Assembly: GCA_025980355.1 (NCBI GenBank)
Contig: JAICXR010000043.1
Location: forward strand, 1 to 13,060
DNA: 13,060 nt
Source of the DNA: Chloroflexota bacterium
Lineage (GTDB): Bacteria; Chloroflexota; UBA4733
Reading direction: 5' to 3'
In this document: positions 13,044 through 13,060 of the stretch, piece by piece
Layout: each line of letters starts with the position of its first letter
Position numbering within the stretch: the first letter of the stretch is position 1
Translations under genes and position numbers: made by a program
Notes under the pieces: generated by a model
The model's input: only the letters and a program-made list of their open reading frames with translations
Told to the model about the DNA's origin: nothing
Database searches by the model: none

Positions 13044-13060
13044 GAAATGGGCCGGGAGGA

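Overview
The window looks like a piece of a high-GC Chloroflexota chromosome, perhaps from the Sphaerobacter/Thermomicrobia side. This is an inference from four things: very high GC with almost exclusively G/C-ending codons, a zinc-ribbon membrane protein with a long Pro-Thr-Ala-Thr linker, G-rich GGGGATGAGG-type intergenic repeats, and multidomain GAF/PAS signalling proteins. No marker gene fixes the taxon. I see no IS element, phage gene, CRISPR array or origin.

Left part (1-4062), mixed strands. A 5'-truncated PfkB sugar kinase of the KdgK type and a KDPG aldolase (Eda) lie in tandem on +, forming a lower Entner-Doudoroff / ketodeoxygluconate module. An inverted pair of G-rich repeats lies between them. 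Converging on eda, with its stop codon overlapping the eda stop, is a small Cys-rich protein with a CPFLG module. A 252-base divergent gap (1897-2148) separates it from a + strand gene for a zinc ribbon, one membrane helix, a PT-rich stalk and a GOLD-like outer domain. Then, on the minus strand, come tRNA-Glu(UUC) with its own promoter and, just downstream of it, a HicA/HicB toxin-antitoxin pair. A small DUF6582-like gene on + ends in a GC-rich hairpin.

Right part (13060 down to 4063), all minus strand, about 9 kb with tight spacing. In transcription order: a small zinc-ribbon protein that may be cut by the window edge; a class I terpene synthase (DDLFDDE and NDLQSFDKE metal-binding motifs); a class II diterpene cyclase (DADD acid motif); a stand-alone receiver protein; a membrane histidine kinase overlapping it by ATGA; a GAF-PAS-GGDEF-EAL protein; and a soluble GAF histidine kinase.

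The class II plus class I pair is the standout. It is the architecture that turns geranylgeranyl diphosphate first into a cyclised diphosphate and then into a diterpene olefin or alcohol, as in the known Rv3377c/Rv3378c system and the Herpetosiphon kolavelool cluster. The four signalling genes just downstream form a phosphorelay and c-di-GMP module. It may share transcription with the terpene genes, but that link is inferred only from orientation and spacing. Apart from the 252-base divergent gap, gaps between genes are short (at most about 150 bases) and hold only the RNA gene, hairpins and promoter listed.
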